Assembly: GCA_028716225.1 (NCBI GenBank)
Contig: JAQUQE010000001.1
Coordinates: 29,407-93,406, forward strand
Source: Dehalococcoidales bacterium
Lineage (GTDB): Bacteria; Chloroflexota; Dehalococcoidia; Dehalococcoidales; UBA5760
Length of the DNA: 64,000 bases
Reading direction: 5' to 3'
A program made the translations under genes and the position numbers. The notes beneath the pieces were generated by a model. It searched no databases and was not told the origin of the DNA. It was given only the letters and a program-made list of their open reading frames with translations. Positions 14,619-24,036 of this stretch are shown here, one piece after another (within the stretch, counting starts at the first letter, position 1; each line of letters starts with the position of its first letter).

Positions 14619-16301
14619 GTGCCAGTGAGAAGAAAAAGGTTTCTAAAGCTATTGGGGATGGGCGCGATACTGACGGTGCTCATGTCGGTGTTCCTGCCTG
14701 CCTCGCCGGCCTTGGCGGCAGGCATCAGCATTGACCCGGATGAGGGCAGGATTGGCGATGAGGTCGAGGTGGAAGGGACGGGTTTTGATCCCATATCCTC
14801 CGAGGAATATCGATATGTTGATATCTATTTTACGGCAAAAACGACCACGGGCGCAGTTCCGTCAACTTCATCCGATATTAATGATGAGATCAGAACCTAC
14901 GAGCTATTGGACAGCGGAGTTCAGGCCGATATCGACGGAGAGTTCACCTTTGAATTCGATGTGCCCGATAGGCTCAGGGGCGGTACTGTCGATGCCGATG
15001 TCCATGGCGGCAGCTACTACGTCTGCGTCACCTATGAGGATGATGTTAGAGTCAGGGCGCGGGTGGAATTCACGGTTATCACCGGTGAAATCACGGACCT
15101 CGACTCTGACAGCGGGCCGGTTGGAACCGAGGTTACTCTCAGCGGCGAGAATTTCGCTGAAAATGAGACTATCACCATAATGTTTGACGGTAGTGAGGTG
15201 GACATCATCAGCGGTGATGACGAGACCGATGGCAGCGGTGATTTCGATAACACGACTTTTATCATCCCGCTTGCTACCGCCGGTGAGCATACCATCAGCG
15301 TCAGTGACGAAAGCCTGACCGAGGAAGCATTATTGGAGGGTTCGGACGAGCCGCCTGTCTTCACTGTGGAATCCTCGCTGGATGTCTCTCCGGTAACTGG
15401 GCCGCCCGATGATACCGCCACGGTGAGCGGTACAGGATTCGGGAACAGAGCTGATGTTGATATTATGATTGACGACGTACTGGTGGCAACTGCTACAACT
15501 GATAATAAGGGTAGCTTTTCGGTCATTTTCACCGTGCCCGACATTACCGAGGGTATCTATGACCTGGTAGCCATGGATGAGGATGATAACGAAGCAGAGA
15601 TGCAGTTCACGGTAGAGGTAGGTACGGAAATTATGGTCAGCCCGGTGACAAGTGCCGGAGCTCCCGGTTATGTTGGACAGAACGTCACCATCAGTGGTGT
15701 GGCCTTTGTCCCTAACTCCAGTGTGACCATTACCTATACCTCTACCCCTATAGTGGTGGGTACAACTACGACCAACGCCGATGGCGATTTCTCCTTTACC
15801 TTCAAGGTTCCTAAGAGCCAGGCGGGCGCTCATACCATCTCGGCGAGCGACGGCACCAACTCACTGCAATTGCCTTTCTATGTTGAGTCTAATGCCCCGC
15901 CGGTGCCGCAACTCCTTCTCCCTGAGGCTGCTACCAAGGCCCCGGCAACCGCCGTTTTTGACTGGAGTGATGTCACCGATGCCAGCGGCATTACCTATAT
16001 CCTGCAGGTGGCCATCAGCCAGGACTTCGCCGCGAGCTCACTGGTCCTGGAGAAGGAAGGGCTGACCGTCTCGGAATACACCCTGTCCAAGGAGGAATCT
16101 CTACCCTCCCGGTCGCTAAAAGAGCCCTATTACTGGCGGGTGATGGCGATTGACGGTGCTGGTAACGAGGGGATTTGGACGAATGCCAGTGACTTTTCGG
16201 TGGGGTTCTCAATGCCATCTTGGGCGGTGCATGTCTTCTGGGGTATCGGTGTGATTGCGGGTACCTGTATAGGATATTACCAGGGCAAGCGCCGGGGTTA
16301 G
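14619..16301 (+). CDS. Membrane-anchored surface protein with TIG/IPT-like repeats
   Basis: A 560-residue protein. The signal peptide (LLGMGAILTVLMSVFLPASP then ALAA) is followed by about four Ig-like IPT/TIG units, each opening with a D/SP-x-x-G pattern and containing GTGF or GENF turns (GISIDPDEGRIGDEVEVEG; DLDSDSGPVGTEVTLSGENF; LDVSPVTGPPDDTATVSGTG; VSPVTSAGAPGYVGQNVTIS). A fibronectin-III-like module with YYWRVMAIDGAGNEG comes next. The end is one transmembrane helix (WAVHVFWGIGVIAGTCIGYY) and a KRRG tail, so it is displayed outside and held by its C-terminus. GTG 14619 or GTG 14625 may be the start; 14625 fits the GGGGG site better. Confidence 0.82.
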   Translation: MPVRRKRFLKLLGMGAILTVLMSVFLPASPALAAGISIDPDEGRIGDEVEVEGTGFDPISSEEYRYVDIYFTAKTTTGAVPSTSSDINDEIRTYELLDSGVQADIDGEFTFEFDVPDRLRGGTVDADVHGGSYYVCVTYEDDVRVRARVEFTVITGEITDLDSDSGPVGTEVTLSGENFAENETITIMFDGSEVDIISGDDETDGSGDFDNTTFIIPLATAGEHTISVSDESLTEEALLEGSDEPPVFTVESSLDVSPVTGPPDDTATVSGTGFGNRADVDIMIDDVLVATATTDNKGSFSVIFTVPDITEGIYDLVAMDEDDNEAEMQFTVEVGTEIMVSPVTSAGAPGYVGQNVTISGVAFVPNSSVTITYTSTPIVVGTTTTNADGDFSFTFKVPKSQAGAHTISASDGTNSLQLPFYVESNAPPVPQLLLPEAATKAPATAVFDWSDVTDASGITYILQVAISQDFAASSLVLEKEGLTVSEYTLSKEESLPSRSLKEPYYWRVMAIDGAGNEGIWTNASDFSVGFSMPSWAVHVFWGIGVIAGTCIGYYQGKRRG

Positions 16302-16400
16302 ACCATACTGAAAATAATACGGGCTGAAAATCGTTCGGGTTAGTATAACCGGGAGATTATAATCCAGCAAGTCCTAGAGGGTACCCTCTTATCAGGCACT

Positions 16401-16436
16401 ACGGGGAGCACCTGGAGATTCCGGGATGCTCCCCGT
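16401..16436. terminator. Hairpin between convergent genes
   Basis: ACGGGGAGCA (16401-16410) pairs perfectly with TGCTCCCCGT (16427-16436), followed by a T/G-rich stretch on the plus strand. It lies between the surface protein and the ArsB/NhaD gene. Confidence 0.55.
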
Positions 16437-16448
16437 ATCGTTGTTGTG

Positions 16449-17810
16449 CTATACATATCTCGTTACTAACATCAGCATACAGATGGAAAGTACTATTATT
16501 GTAATAGGCAAGCTGTATTTGAGGAATCTGCCCCAACTCACCCGGTAGCCTGCCTTCTCGGCAATAGCAACGCCGACGACATTAGCTGATGCCCCGATTG
16601 GGGTAGCATTACCGCCGATATCAGCGCCCAGGGCCAAAGGCCAGGCCAGAGAAGGTAGCGCTACTCCGGTGGCTTGGGATAGCCGAACTATTATCGGAAC
16701 CATGGTGGCGGCAAATGGAATGTTGTCCACTACGGCTGAAGCACATGCTGAACCCCAGAGTATGATGGTGATCATGGTAAACGGGTTGCCGCCTGAGGTT
16801 GTTCCGATAAAGCCAGCAATAAGATGCAATATACCGGTTTCCTCAAGCCCGCCAACACAAATAAAGAGTCCGATAAAGAAAAGCAGGGTTCTCCAGTCGA
16901 CCCCCTTCATAATTGATGGTGTTTCTTTGCCCATGGCGGCTATGGTAGCTAGGGCGGCAATTATGCCGATCATCGCCATTGAGAGACCGCTTTGAGCGTG
17001 CGTAATAATCAAGAATACTACCGTGATGAAGATGGCCAATTGGATTTTGTAGAGTCGATGGTTGATAATGGCGTCTTGGGGTTTCAGTTGTGTCTCCGCA
17101 GTGTTAGCTGAGATGACTGCAGTATGAGCGTAATCCCGGCGAAGGCGCCAGTAGAAGTAGCCTACGGCTGCTGCCATACCCGTCCAGGCAATGGGTCCAG
17201 TATTAACTACGAAGTCGTTAAAGGTATAGCCGAGACTGGTCCCGATTATGATGTTGGGGGGATCACCTGCCATAGTGGCGCTGCCGCCGACGTTAGCCGC
17301 GAAGATCGTGGCAATAATCAGCGGAACAGGATCAAATTTTAATATGCGTGCCAGCTCGATGATCACCGATGCCATAAAGAGCAATACAGTGATACTGTCA
17401 ATAAACATTGACATTACACCAGCAAGCAGCATGAAGACAATAGAGATGGGGATGATACGGTAGTTGACCATCCGGGCAGTATATAGGCAGAGCCAGCGGA
17501 AGAAACCCACTGCTCTTAATCCCTCTACTAGAACCATCATCCCGCCGATGAAGAAAATAGTCTGCCAGTTGACGCCGTGGGCCATTATCGGTTCATGTCC
17601 GGCTATCCAGAAGGTAGGACGACCAATCTCGGCGAAGTTAAGTACACCGATGGCAGTATCAGGACTTCTCAGAATACCGAGAAATACGACGAGAATGGTG
17701 AGGGCGGCTCCGATAAGCACAGGAATGAAGCGTTGTACCTTACCGATGATAAGAAAGGTAAATACCCCGATGAAGATGCAGAGTGTAACAATTTGGCTGG
17801 GATCAAGCAT
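16449..17810 (-). CDS. ArsB/NhaD-family ion transporter
   Basis: A 453-residue integral membrane protein with about 11-12 hydrophobic helices and no large soluble domain. The blocks FIDSITVLLFMASVIIELAR, AANVGGSATMAGDPPNIIIG and ADIGGNATPIGASANVVG are diagnostic of the ArsB/NhaD (citrate-transporter-like) superfamily. Members are Na+/H+ antiporters, arsenite exporters or dicarboxylate carriers. The absence of arsR/arsA neighbours argues against arsenite; a Na+/H+ antiporter is plausible. A tandem universal stress protein lies upstream on the same strand, 56 bases away. Confidence 0.85.
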   Translation of the reverse strand: MLDPSQIVTLCIFIGVFTFLIIGKVQRFIPVLIGAALTILVVFLGILRSPDTAIGVLNFAEIGRPTFWIAGHEPIMAHGVNWQTIFFIGGMMVLVEGLRAVGFFRWLCLYTARMVNYRIIPISIVFMLLAGVMSMFIDSITVLLFMASVIIELARILKFDPVPLIIATIFAANVGGSATMAGDPPNIIIGTSLGYTFNDFVVNTGPIAWTGMAAAVGYFYWRLRRDYAHTAVISANTAETQLKPQDAIINHRLYKIQLAIFITVVFLIITHAQSGLSMAMIGIIAALATIAAMGKETPSIMKGVDWRTLLFFIGLFICVGGLEETGILHLIAGFIGTTSGGNPFTMITIILWGSACASAVVDNIPFAATMVPIIVRLSQATGVALPSLAWPLALGADIGGNATPIGASANVVGVAIAEKAGYRVSWGRFLKYSLPITIIVLSICMLMLVTRYV

Positions 17811-17866
17811 CTATAATTTTAGCTTCTTTCTCTATCTTAGTCATTAAGGTAAGGTAGGTGCTGTTC

Positions 17867-18775
17867 CTATTCATGTTCGGACAGAATAACATCGCAGCTT
17901 GCTTCAGAAGTCCGGACAACCAGTACTGCAACGTCCCCTGTATGCAGAATTTTGTCCGTTACGTTGCCAAAGACCCAGCGTCCCATACCAGATCGGCCAT
18001 GACTTGATATAGTGATGAGGTCAACGCTGTTCTCTTCAGCATATTTCATAATCTGACTGGCGGGATTGCCGAAGGCAACTACACTGGACACCTTGATTCC
18101 CTGCTCTTTGATAGGCTGGGCTATGGTGTCAAGGTAACCCATCAGTGTTCTCCGTACCGCTTCATCATCGCGTACGGTATAGAAAATCCCGCTTGCTCCT
18201 ATGGTTCCTACCGGCTCGAAGACTTCGATCAGGACTATCTCGGCACTCATGGTTTTGGCTAATCTTTCCGCATAACATAGTGCTGACTCTCCTGCTTTAG
18301 AGCCATCCAGGGGTACCAGGATCTTGCGTACCAACTTCTTTTGTTCCAGTGCAGCGTCGCTGGCGGGGGTTCTAACTAAGAGCACCGGCCTATCGGTCGT
18401 TCGTAGCACCTTGGCAGCGATATGTCCAAGCAGCCAGGGTCCCTCACCGGATGAACCGCGACTGGCCATCACGATAATACTAATCTTTTCCTTACTGGCA
18501 AAGCCTACGATTTCAAGTGCCGGGTTGCCGACCAGTACCTTGTTTTGCACATCGTATTGCTCATCCGTCTCCCCCCATTCCTTGAGTTGACGTCTGAACT
18601 TACTGGCAACGCTAGTTAGATAGGTTTCATAGATATGGCTGGCGTCGGCTGCGGATTCGGAAACACTTACCAGCATGATTTGTGAACCATATATGTTAGC
18701 TATCGCGGTGGCATAAGGCATTACTACCTCTGCGGTTTTGGAGCCATCAAGAGGGACTAGTATTCTTCTAAACAC
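17867..18775 (-). CDS. Tandem-domain universal stress protein
   Basis: A 302-residue protein made of two UspA domains: residues 1-145 (MFRRILVPLDGSKTAEVVMP to DRPVLLVRT) and 150-295 (VRKILVPLDGSKAGESALCY to VAVLVVRT). Both halves keep a glycine-rich nucleotide-binding motif (ASRGSSGEGPWLLGHIAAKV; SSHGRSGMGRWVFGNVTDKI), so both may bind ATP. It is cytoplasmic and immediately upstream of the ArsB/NhaD transporter, a common pairing of Usp proteins with ion transporters. Start ATG is supported by the family N-terminus. Confidence 0.9.
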   Translation of the reverse strand: MFRRILVPLDGSKTAEVVMPYATAIANIYGSQIMLVSVSESAADASHIYETYLTSVASKFRRQLKEWGETDEQYDVQNKVLVGNPALEIVGFASKEKISIIVMASRGSSGEGPWLLGHIAAKVLRTTDRPVLLVRTPASDAALEQKKLVRKILVPLDGSKAGESALCYAERLAKTMSAEIVLIEVFEPVGTIGASGIFYTVRDDEAVRRTLMGYLDTIAQPIKEQGIKVSSVVAFGNPASQIMKYAEENSVDLITISSHGRSGMGRWVFGNVTDKILHTGDVAVLVVRTSEASCDVILSEHE

Positions 18776-19052
18776 ATCTACCCTCCGTAAATATCGGGTG
18801 AGGATGTCTTACCCACGTAAATAGTCATGAATCCTCGACATTTTGGCTGAAAAATAAAACAGCAAAACGTGTTCTTGTGAATGAATTATATTACGAACTT
18901 ATCTTGTTGTAAAGTATGCCGGTTATTAGTATCGAACTCTTGATATAGGGTATAATATCTTTCGTGGTTTAACTGCGGAGAGTAGTGACGGACTGCTTTT
19001 ATGAATCTAACGATAAACGGGACGTCCATTTGATAAGCGGGAGGAAAAATAA

Positions 19053-21098
19053 ATGCGTATCGAAAGCAGCAAACAGATTGAACACCTCGGGGCAGTGCGG
19101 ATTCACGACGTACGCCGGTTTTTGGAGCTTGATTCCGGTGCCAGAGTTCCTGCTTTGCTCAAGGAAGGTATCTACGCCCAGAAGATTGAACGGGATACTA
19201 TTGCCGGCATTCAACAGCAACTGGCCATTGTTCTACCCATCAAAAACGAGGACGTGAAAATCTTTGAGGGCGTGCTGAGCGGCGTTCCCCATGATTGCCT
19301 GATGATAGTAGTATCCAACAGCGAGCGGGGGGAAATCGATAATTTCAAAAATGAGCAGGATGTTCTAAGCCGGTTCTGCGATGCCACCAAGAGAAGTGCT
19401 CTCATGGTTCATCAAAAAGACCCCTATCTAGCCGAGGCACTGGCAAGTTGCGGGTATAATGATATTCTCGATGAAAAAGGAATGGTCCGAAACGGAAAGA
19501 GCGAGGGAATGATTCTCGGTATCCTGCTCGCTCAATTGCAGGGTAAGGAATATGTTGGGTTCATCGATACCGACAACTATATTCCCGGTGCGGTATTGGA
19601 GTATGCCCAGCATTATGCGGCAGGCTTCAGCCTCTCGGAGTCTCCTTATGCTATGGTCCGGATTCTATGGCGCTACAAGCCTAAGACCTCAGGAGAGCTT
19701 TATTTCAAGAAGTGGGGGCGGGTGTCTGAGATAACCAATAAATATATCAATCATTTCATATCTACCAAGGGTAAATTTGAGACCGGTATTATCAAGACGG
19801 CTAATGCCGGGGAGCATGCTATGAGCCTGCGGCTGGCGATGAAGTTAGCCTATGCCACCGGCTACGGTGTCGAGACGCAGGAGCTCATGTCGATATTAGA
19901 GCAGTTTGGTGGTTTTTTACCCATTGCCGATGCAACCGTCGCCGAGCGAGGTGTTGATATCATTCAAACGGAAACGATCAACCCGCATCTTCATGCCGAG
20001 AGAGGTGAAGACCACCTGGTCCAGGATATGGCAGTGCCCAGCCTATCTGTGATTTACCACAACCAGTTGTGTGAAGAGTCGACCAAAGAGCTGATAACCA
20101 AACAACTGGTTGATCTGGATTGCATCGGTCCCGACGGAGAAGTCCCCGAAATAAGAATGATAGCGCCACCGGAAAGTATCGATATTCAGAAGTTCGCCGC
20201 TGCCCTCGAGGGTCACTACAACGATTATTCGGTACCACGAGGGTGGTCGGTATGGGCCAAGTTGCCGCTGCCGGGTCGTAAGCAAGAGGAAGCCCTGAAG
20301 GTGGTCTTTACCGACCTTGACGGTACACTGCTTCATCCGGTCAGCTATTCGTATGCGGCGGCTCTAGACTCGTTACGCATATTACAGGAAGAAAGAGTTC
20401 CGGTCATCTTCTGCTCTGCCAAAACGATGGGTGAACAGCAGGTTTACCGGCAAGAGCTGAATATAGGCGATCCCTTTATTGTTGAGAACGGGGCGGCTGT
20501 TTTCATTCCTAAAGACTATTTCCGTTTCCCATTCTCCTTCAGTAGGACTACTGACGACTGCTTCGTCATTGAGCTTGGTATCTCGTATCAAGAAGTGAGG
20601 GAGAAGCTGAAAACATCAATCGATAGATGTGAGGCTAAAATTACCTGCTTCGGGGACCTCAGCAACGAAGAGGTGTCTAAAGTAACCGGCTTGAACCTGT
20701 TAATGGCCGAGCTCGCCAGGAAAAGGGAATATAGTGAGACTCTGATAATAGAGGGGAACAGAAAACAGATAAAAGCGGCGCTGGATGTTATCACAGAAAG
20801 CGGTTTGAGTTATACCTACGGAGGCAAGTTCTACGAAGTATATCAGGGTGGCGATAAGGGTAAAGCGGTAAAGATCCTGATCGAGCTTTTCAAACTGAAT
20901 TTCGGTAGTGTTACCACGACTGGCATCGGCGATAGCCCTAATGATGTAGGCATGCTGAACGAAGTAGACCTACCGTTACTGGTGCAGACGGAAGGCAATC
21001 GGTGGAATAGACTGAAGGTTAAGAATCTAAAACGTGCCAAGGGGGTTGGCCCCGAGGGATGGTCTCAGGCAATTGCCGAGCTATTCGGTCCGAAATAG
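19053..21098 (+). CDS. mgsD: Bifunctional mannosyl-3-phosphoglycerate synthase/phosphatase
   Basis: A 681-residue fusion. Residues 1 to about 395 are a GT-A glycosyltransferase of the mannosyl-3-phosphoglycerate synthase family (GKEYVGFIDTDNYIPGAVLE carries the DxD-type metal site). Residues about 415-681 are an HAD phosphatase of the mannosyl-3-phosphoglycerate phosphatase family with motif I VVFTDLDGTLL (Asp421, Asp423) and motif IV TGIGDSPNDVGML. Together they would turn GDP-mannose and 3-phosphoglycerate into mannosylglycerate, a compatible solute. The fused form was described in Dehalococcoides (MgsD). A GH38 alpha-mannosidase gene converges on it. Confidence 0.92.
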   Translation: MRIESSKQIEHLGAVRIHDVRRFLELDSGARVPALLKEGIYAQKIERDTIAGIQQQLAIVLPIKNEDVKIFEGVLSGVPHDCLMIVVSNSERGEIDNFKNEQDVLSRFCDATKRSALMVHQKDPYLAEALASCGYNDILDEKGMVRNGKSEGMILGILLAQLQGKEYVGFIDTDNYIPGAVLEYAQHYAAGFSLSESPYAMVRILWRYKPKTSGELYFKKWGRVSEITNKYINHFISTKGKFETGIIKTANAGEHAMSLRLAMKLAYATGYGVETQELMSILEQFGGFLPIADATVAERGVDIIQTETINPHLHAERGEDHLVQDMAVPSLSVIYHNQLCEESTKELITKQLVDLDCIGPDGEVPEIRMIAPPESIDIQKFAAALEGHYNDYSVPRGWSVWAKLPLPGRKQEEALKVVFTDLDGTLLHPVSYSYAAALDSLRILQEERVPVIFCSAKTMGEQQVYRQELNIGDPFIVENGAAVFIPKDYFRFPFSFSRTTDDCFVIELGISYQEVREKLKTSIDRCEAKITCFGDLSNEEVSKVTGLNLLMAELARKREYSETLIIEGNRKQIKAALDVITESGLSYTYGGKFYEVYQGGDKGKAVKILIELFKLNFGSVTTTGIGDSPNDVGMLNEVDLPLLVQTEGNRWNRLKVKNLKRAKGVGPEGWSQAIAELFGPK

Positions 21099-21147
21099 GG
21101 GCTGTTGAAGTAGAGTACCGACCATATCCGGTGTAGTGAATCGAAGA

Positions 21148-23688
21148 CTAGAACTTAATCTTCAAGCTCACAATTTCGAAAGGTTTTACCTGCAGCACGA
21201 TCCTGCGGCCCCGGTGTTTGATGTCTCCCTCTTCCACTTCCAGGAGATTGACCGTTTTCACTGCACTGGGCTCTTTGTATAGAGTGATTACTCCGCTGGT
21301 CTTCTTCCCCTTAGTTTCAAAGAGTCTTAAGATTATCTCGTCGCTATCCTCTGCCTTCTTGAATACCACCAGTATAAGGCTTTCCGGCTTTACTTCAACG
21401 AAAGAGAACCGGTAGGGCAGGCTGCCTTTCCTCCTTTTTTCCACGGGTAGCTGGAAGCCGGACAAACCATAGTTGAATTCGTATGCCGGCTTAAAAGAGT
21501 CGGCGTCTTTCCATCCCTTCTGATGGGGGAAGAGGGCATATTCAAAGGTATAGTGCTTGAATTCCTGGGCATCTGGGGTAGGAATGGCAGGACCGATGAT
21601 GCCATCGGAAGCCAGCATTAGTATACTTCGCAGCAGGGTTAGGTAGATATTGCCGTCCCTTATTTCGTGTGAAGGCAGCCCCTTATTGATCAGGGTTATC
21701 CCCCTGTCTTTGTCCGAATAGTCTACCCAGTGCAGTGCCGGATAGACTCCTGAAGGTTGTTCCACCCATTTGTCCCTGGTCTTTTTGTAGTACTGGTCGA
21801 CGGGGCGTGCTATCACTCCGAACTGAGTTTCCGATTGATAATTAGGCGACTTTATGTTTGTGGAAAACCGCATCCTCATTCGAACCTGAGGGTGCCGGTT
21901 GTCGATGTTGGTTATAAAGTCAATACGCGGTACGTCATTGTAAATGATAATCCTCTTATGCATAGAGAGGTATTTATGACGCCATATCAGGGGCCTCAGT
22001 TTCTTTAACAGCCGATAGGGCCACCTCAGTGAGAAGAACTCACTCTCAACCTCAATTACTCTCCGGAGCGGGGTCTTAACAATCTTGAAGCTCTTGGTTC
22101 GAAATTGACCGAAGGTTACCCCCTCTTCGCCGCCCTCGGTTCCTAACGGCTCACCCAGATTTTCACGATGATAATACAGGTCGCCTATCTCTTCTTCCAT
22201 TACCAGTTCGTTACCGTTTACCAATCGTTTGCCGTCCTGAAAAACATCGATCAGACCATTGGCAGGATTCACTCTGACCTTAAAGAACTGGTTTTCAATG
22301 GTATTGCCGGAAATTATTATCCGGGGAGCCGCCCCGTCGCGTGGGTTTCTCCGAATTATCTTGTAGGTGCGGTATCCCAGAGCCGGTACCGTGGCTACGA
22401 AACCCAGCTTAACCGTTTGATAGGAATCATCGGCGTAACGGGAGAAATCCAGGATCTCCACCTCTGTTTCTTCCCTGCCGCTGCGCAGTCCCCCGATTCT
22501 CTTTATCTTACCTCTGTCGAAGCCCATCTCCACTTCAACCCAGTTTTTGACTTCCCATGACAGTGGATTGAAAACGATGACATCTTCCTGCACCTGAAGG
22601 TTCTGGGAAATAATCGAGCAAAAGTTCTGCAGGAACTGTTGGAGGTGGTTCTGCAAATAGCTGAAATTATCCCTGGCTTCCTCATAGCCTTCATCCATAC
22701 CGGTTCCGGGAGCGACGTCATGAAAGGCTCCCCACAGTACCTTCTGCCAGCTATTCCTGAACTCGTAGTTAGGGTAAGGGATTCCTAACAGCCAGGAAAC
22801 AGACGCCCACCTCTCGCATGTCAGCAGCAGGTTTTCGTATTTCCTGAGCTCCTGCTTTATCCAGATTCGACTGGAAGTAGTATTGGGGAAGACCTGAGAA
22901 TATCGCCCCGAGTAAAGTTCTCCGCGGCAGGTTTTTAGTTTATCGGCAGATTTCCCGACCTGAGTGAAGAAACCGGAGACGGTGGCGATTTTCATTTGCG
23001 AGTCCTGGTGATTCTTGTTCCATCTGTTTACCACTCTGAATATCTTGGTCTGGGGTGGTATTGAACCGCTGCCGGAAGGCATCAGGATATGGCGTGTCGC
23101 TGCGGCATCTTTCAGCAGCTTGAAGTTTTCCTCAAGTCTGTCGAAATCAAGTCCGGCCCGATAACCGAGAGGCATCCAATGGGATAATATCCTGGTTCCG
23201 TCCAGCCCCTGCCACCAGAATTCGGAGGGTTTGTCTCGATTTGCTCCACGGCGAAAAGCAAAATACTTATACCCCGATTTTCGGTAGATCTGGGGCATCT
23301 GGGCATTATAACCGAAGCTGTCGGCCCCCCACATGACGGGAACGTCGGTGCCGAATTTCTCTCTGGCATACCTCTTGCCCAGCATTATCTCCCTGACCAG
23401 GGTTTCCCCGTTGGGTATCATCGTGTCTGCCATGAGATATTCGCCGCCGGCAATTTCAATCTTGCCGGCTTTGATGCATTTTGCCAGTCTGTTGAAGAGG
23501 TGTGGATTTCTCCTCTCAATCTCTTCCAGAAGCGCAGTCTGCTCGATGAGGAATTTGTAGTCTCTGTTTTCGACCAGATCCAGGGCTTGTTTGATAATAA
23601 GATCGATGTTGATATAAAAGTAGTCTTCTTTGGTCAGAGCCCAGACAGCATCATAATGAGAATGAGGTACCAGGTATATCTTATCCAT
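21148..23688 (-). CDS. GH38 alpha-mannosidase
   Basis: An 846-residue protein with no signal peptide. The N-terminal catalytic domain has the zinc motif HSHYDAVW (His11, Asp13) and the nucleophile region VMWGADSFGYNAQMP (Asp123), followed by the mid-domain and the C-terminal beta-sandwich of glycoside hydrolase family 38. It should hydrolyse alpha-mannosides in the cytoplasm. Because it converges on the mannosylglycerate biosynthesis gene, a mannosylglycerate hydrolase role like that of E. coli MngB is a reasonable guess, though GH38 enzymes also trim other mannosides. Confidence 0.88.
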   Translation of the reverse strand: MDKIYLVPHSHYDAVWALTKEDYFYINIDLIIKQALDLVENRDYKFLIEQTALLEEIERRNPHLFNRLAKCIKAGKIEIAGGEYLMADTMIPNGETLVREIMLGKRYAREKFGTDVPVMWGADSFGYNAQMPQIYRKSGYKYFAFRRGANRDKPSEFWWQGLDGTRILSHWMPLGYRAGLDFDRLEENFKLLKDAAATRHILMPSGSGSIPPQTKIFRVVNRWNKNHQDSQMKIATVSGFFTQVGKSADKLKTCRGELYSGRYSQVFPNTTSSRIWIKQELRKYENLLLTCERWASVSWLLGIPYPNYEFRNSWQKVLWGAFHDVAPGTGMDEGYEEARDNFSYLQNHLQQFLQNFCSIISQNLQVQEDVIVFNPLSWEVKNWVEVEMGFDRGKIKRIGGLRSGREETEVEILDFSRYADDSYQTVKLGFVATVPALGYRTYKIIRRNPRDGAAPRIIISGNTIENQFFKVRVNPANGLIDVFQDGKRLVNGNELVMEEEIGDLYYHRENLGEPLGTEGGEEGVTFGQFRTKSFKIVKTPLRRVIEVESEFFSLRWPYRLLKKLRPLIWRHKYLSMHKRIIIYNDVPRIDFITNIDNRHPQVRMRMRFSTNIKSPNYQSETQFGVIARPVDQYYKKTRDKWVEQPSGVYPALHWVDYSDKDRGITLINKGLPSHEIRDGNIYLTLLRSILMLASDGIIGPAIPTPDAQEFKHYTFEYALFPHQKGWKDADSFKPAYEFNYGLSGFQLPVEKRRKGSLPYRFSFVEVKPESLILVVFKKAEDSDEIILRLFETKGKKTSGVITLYKEPSAVKTVNLLEVEEGDIKHRGRRIVLQVKPFEIVSLKIKF

Positions 23689-23800
23689 ATCACCCTTTGT
23701 GCGCTGATTTCAGCGAGGACAGCTATTTTCTGTTTGGACGTATTATACAACATAATCTGGCAACCAGGAACCCACCGATCAGATAATCTCTAAAGATATA

Positions 23801-23830
23801 TTGACATAAACGCTGTAGCTATAGTAATAT
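23801..23830 (+). promoter_or_regulatory. Promoter of the tungstate operon leader
   Basis: TTGACA at 23801-23806, an 18-base spacer and TAATAT at 23825-23830. Transcription would begin near 23837, about 200 bases before wtpB, just before the structured element. Confidence 0.45.
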
Positions 23831-23844
23831 ATTTCGAAAAAACT

Positions 23845-23945
23845 AATCTCCGAGCTACTTTATACCTAAAGGTCATCCTATGGTGAGTAGCCGTGAGGGT
23901 ATCACTAGAAATGGTGATGCCTCCCGTGTTAGGAAAGGAGATTTA
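23845..23945 (+). ncRNA. Candidate Moco/Tuco-type riboswitch in the wtp leader
   Basis: The leader folds as nested helices: outer TCCTA (23876-23880) with TAGGA (23930-23934), GAGG (23895-23898) with CCTC (23920-23923), and a hairpin ATCAC (23901-23905) with GTGAT (23914-23918). The order GCCGTGAGGG, hairpin, GCCTCCC resembles what I recall of the molybdenum/tungsten cofactor RNA motif. TGTCGG near 23945 can pair with CCGACA just before the wtpB ribosome site, a possible expression platform. A covariance search was not possible. Confidence 0.5.
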
Positions 23946-24036
23946 TGTCGGCCATCATATTCTCACCTTATGATAACCATCCTGATATCAGATTTTCATT
24001 TTTCGCACCCTGTTTTACCGACAGCCGGAGGTTGGA

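Noticed and set aside
18951..18956. TATAAT box upstream of mgsD
   Set aside because: No acceptable -35 element at 15-19 bases, so a promoter call is not supported.
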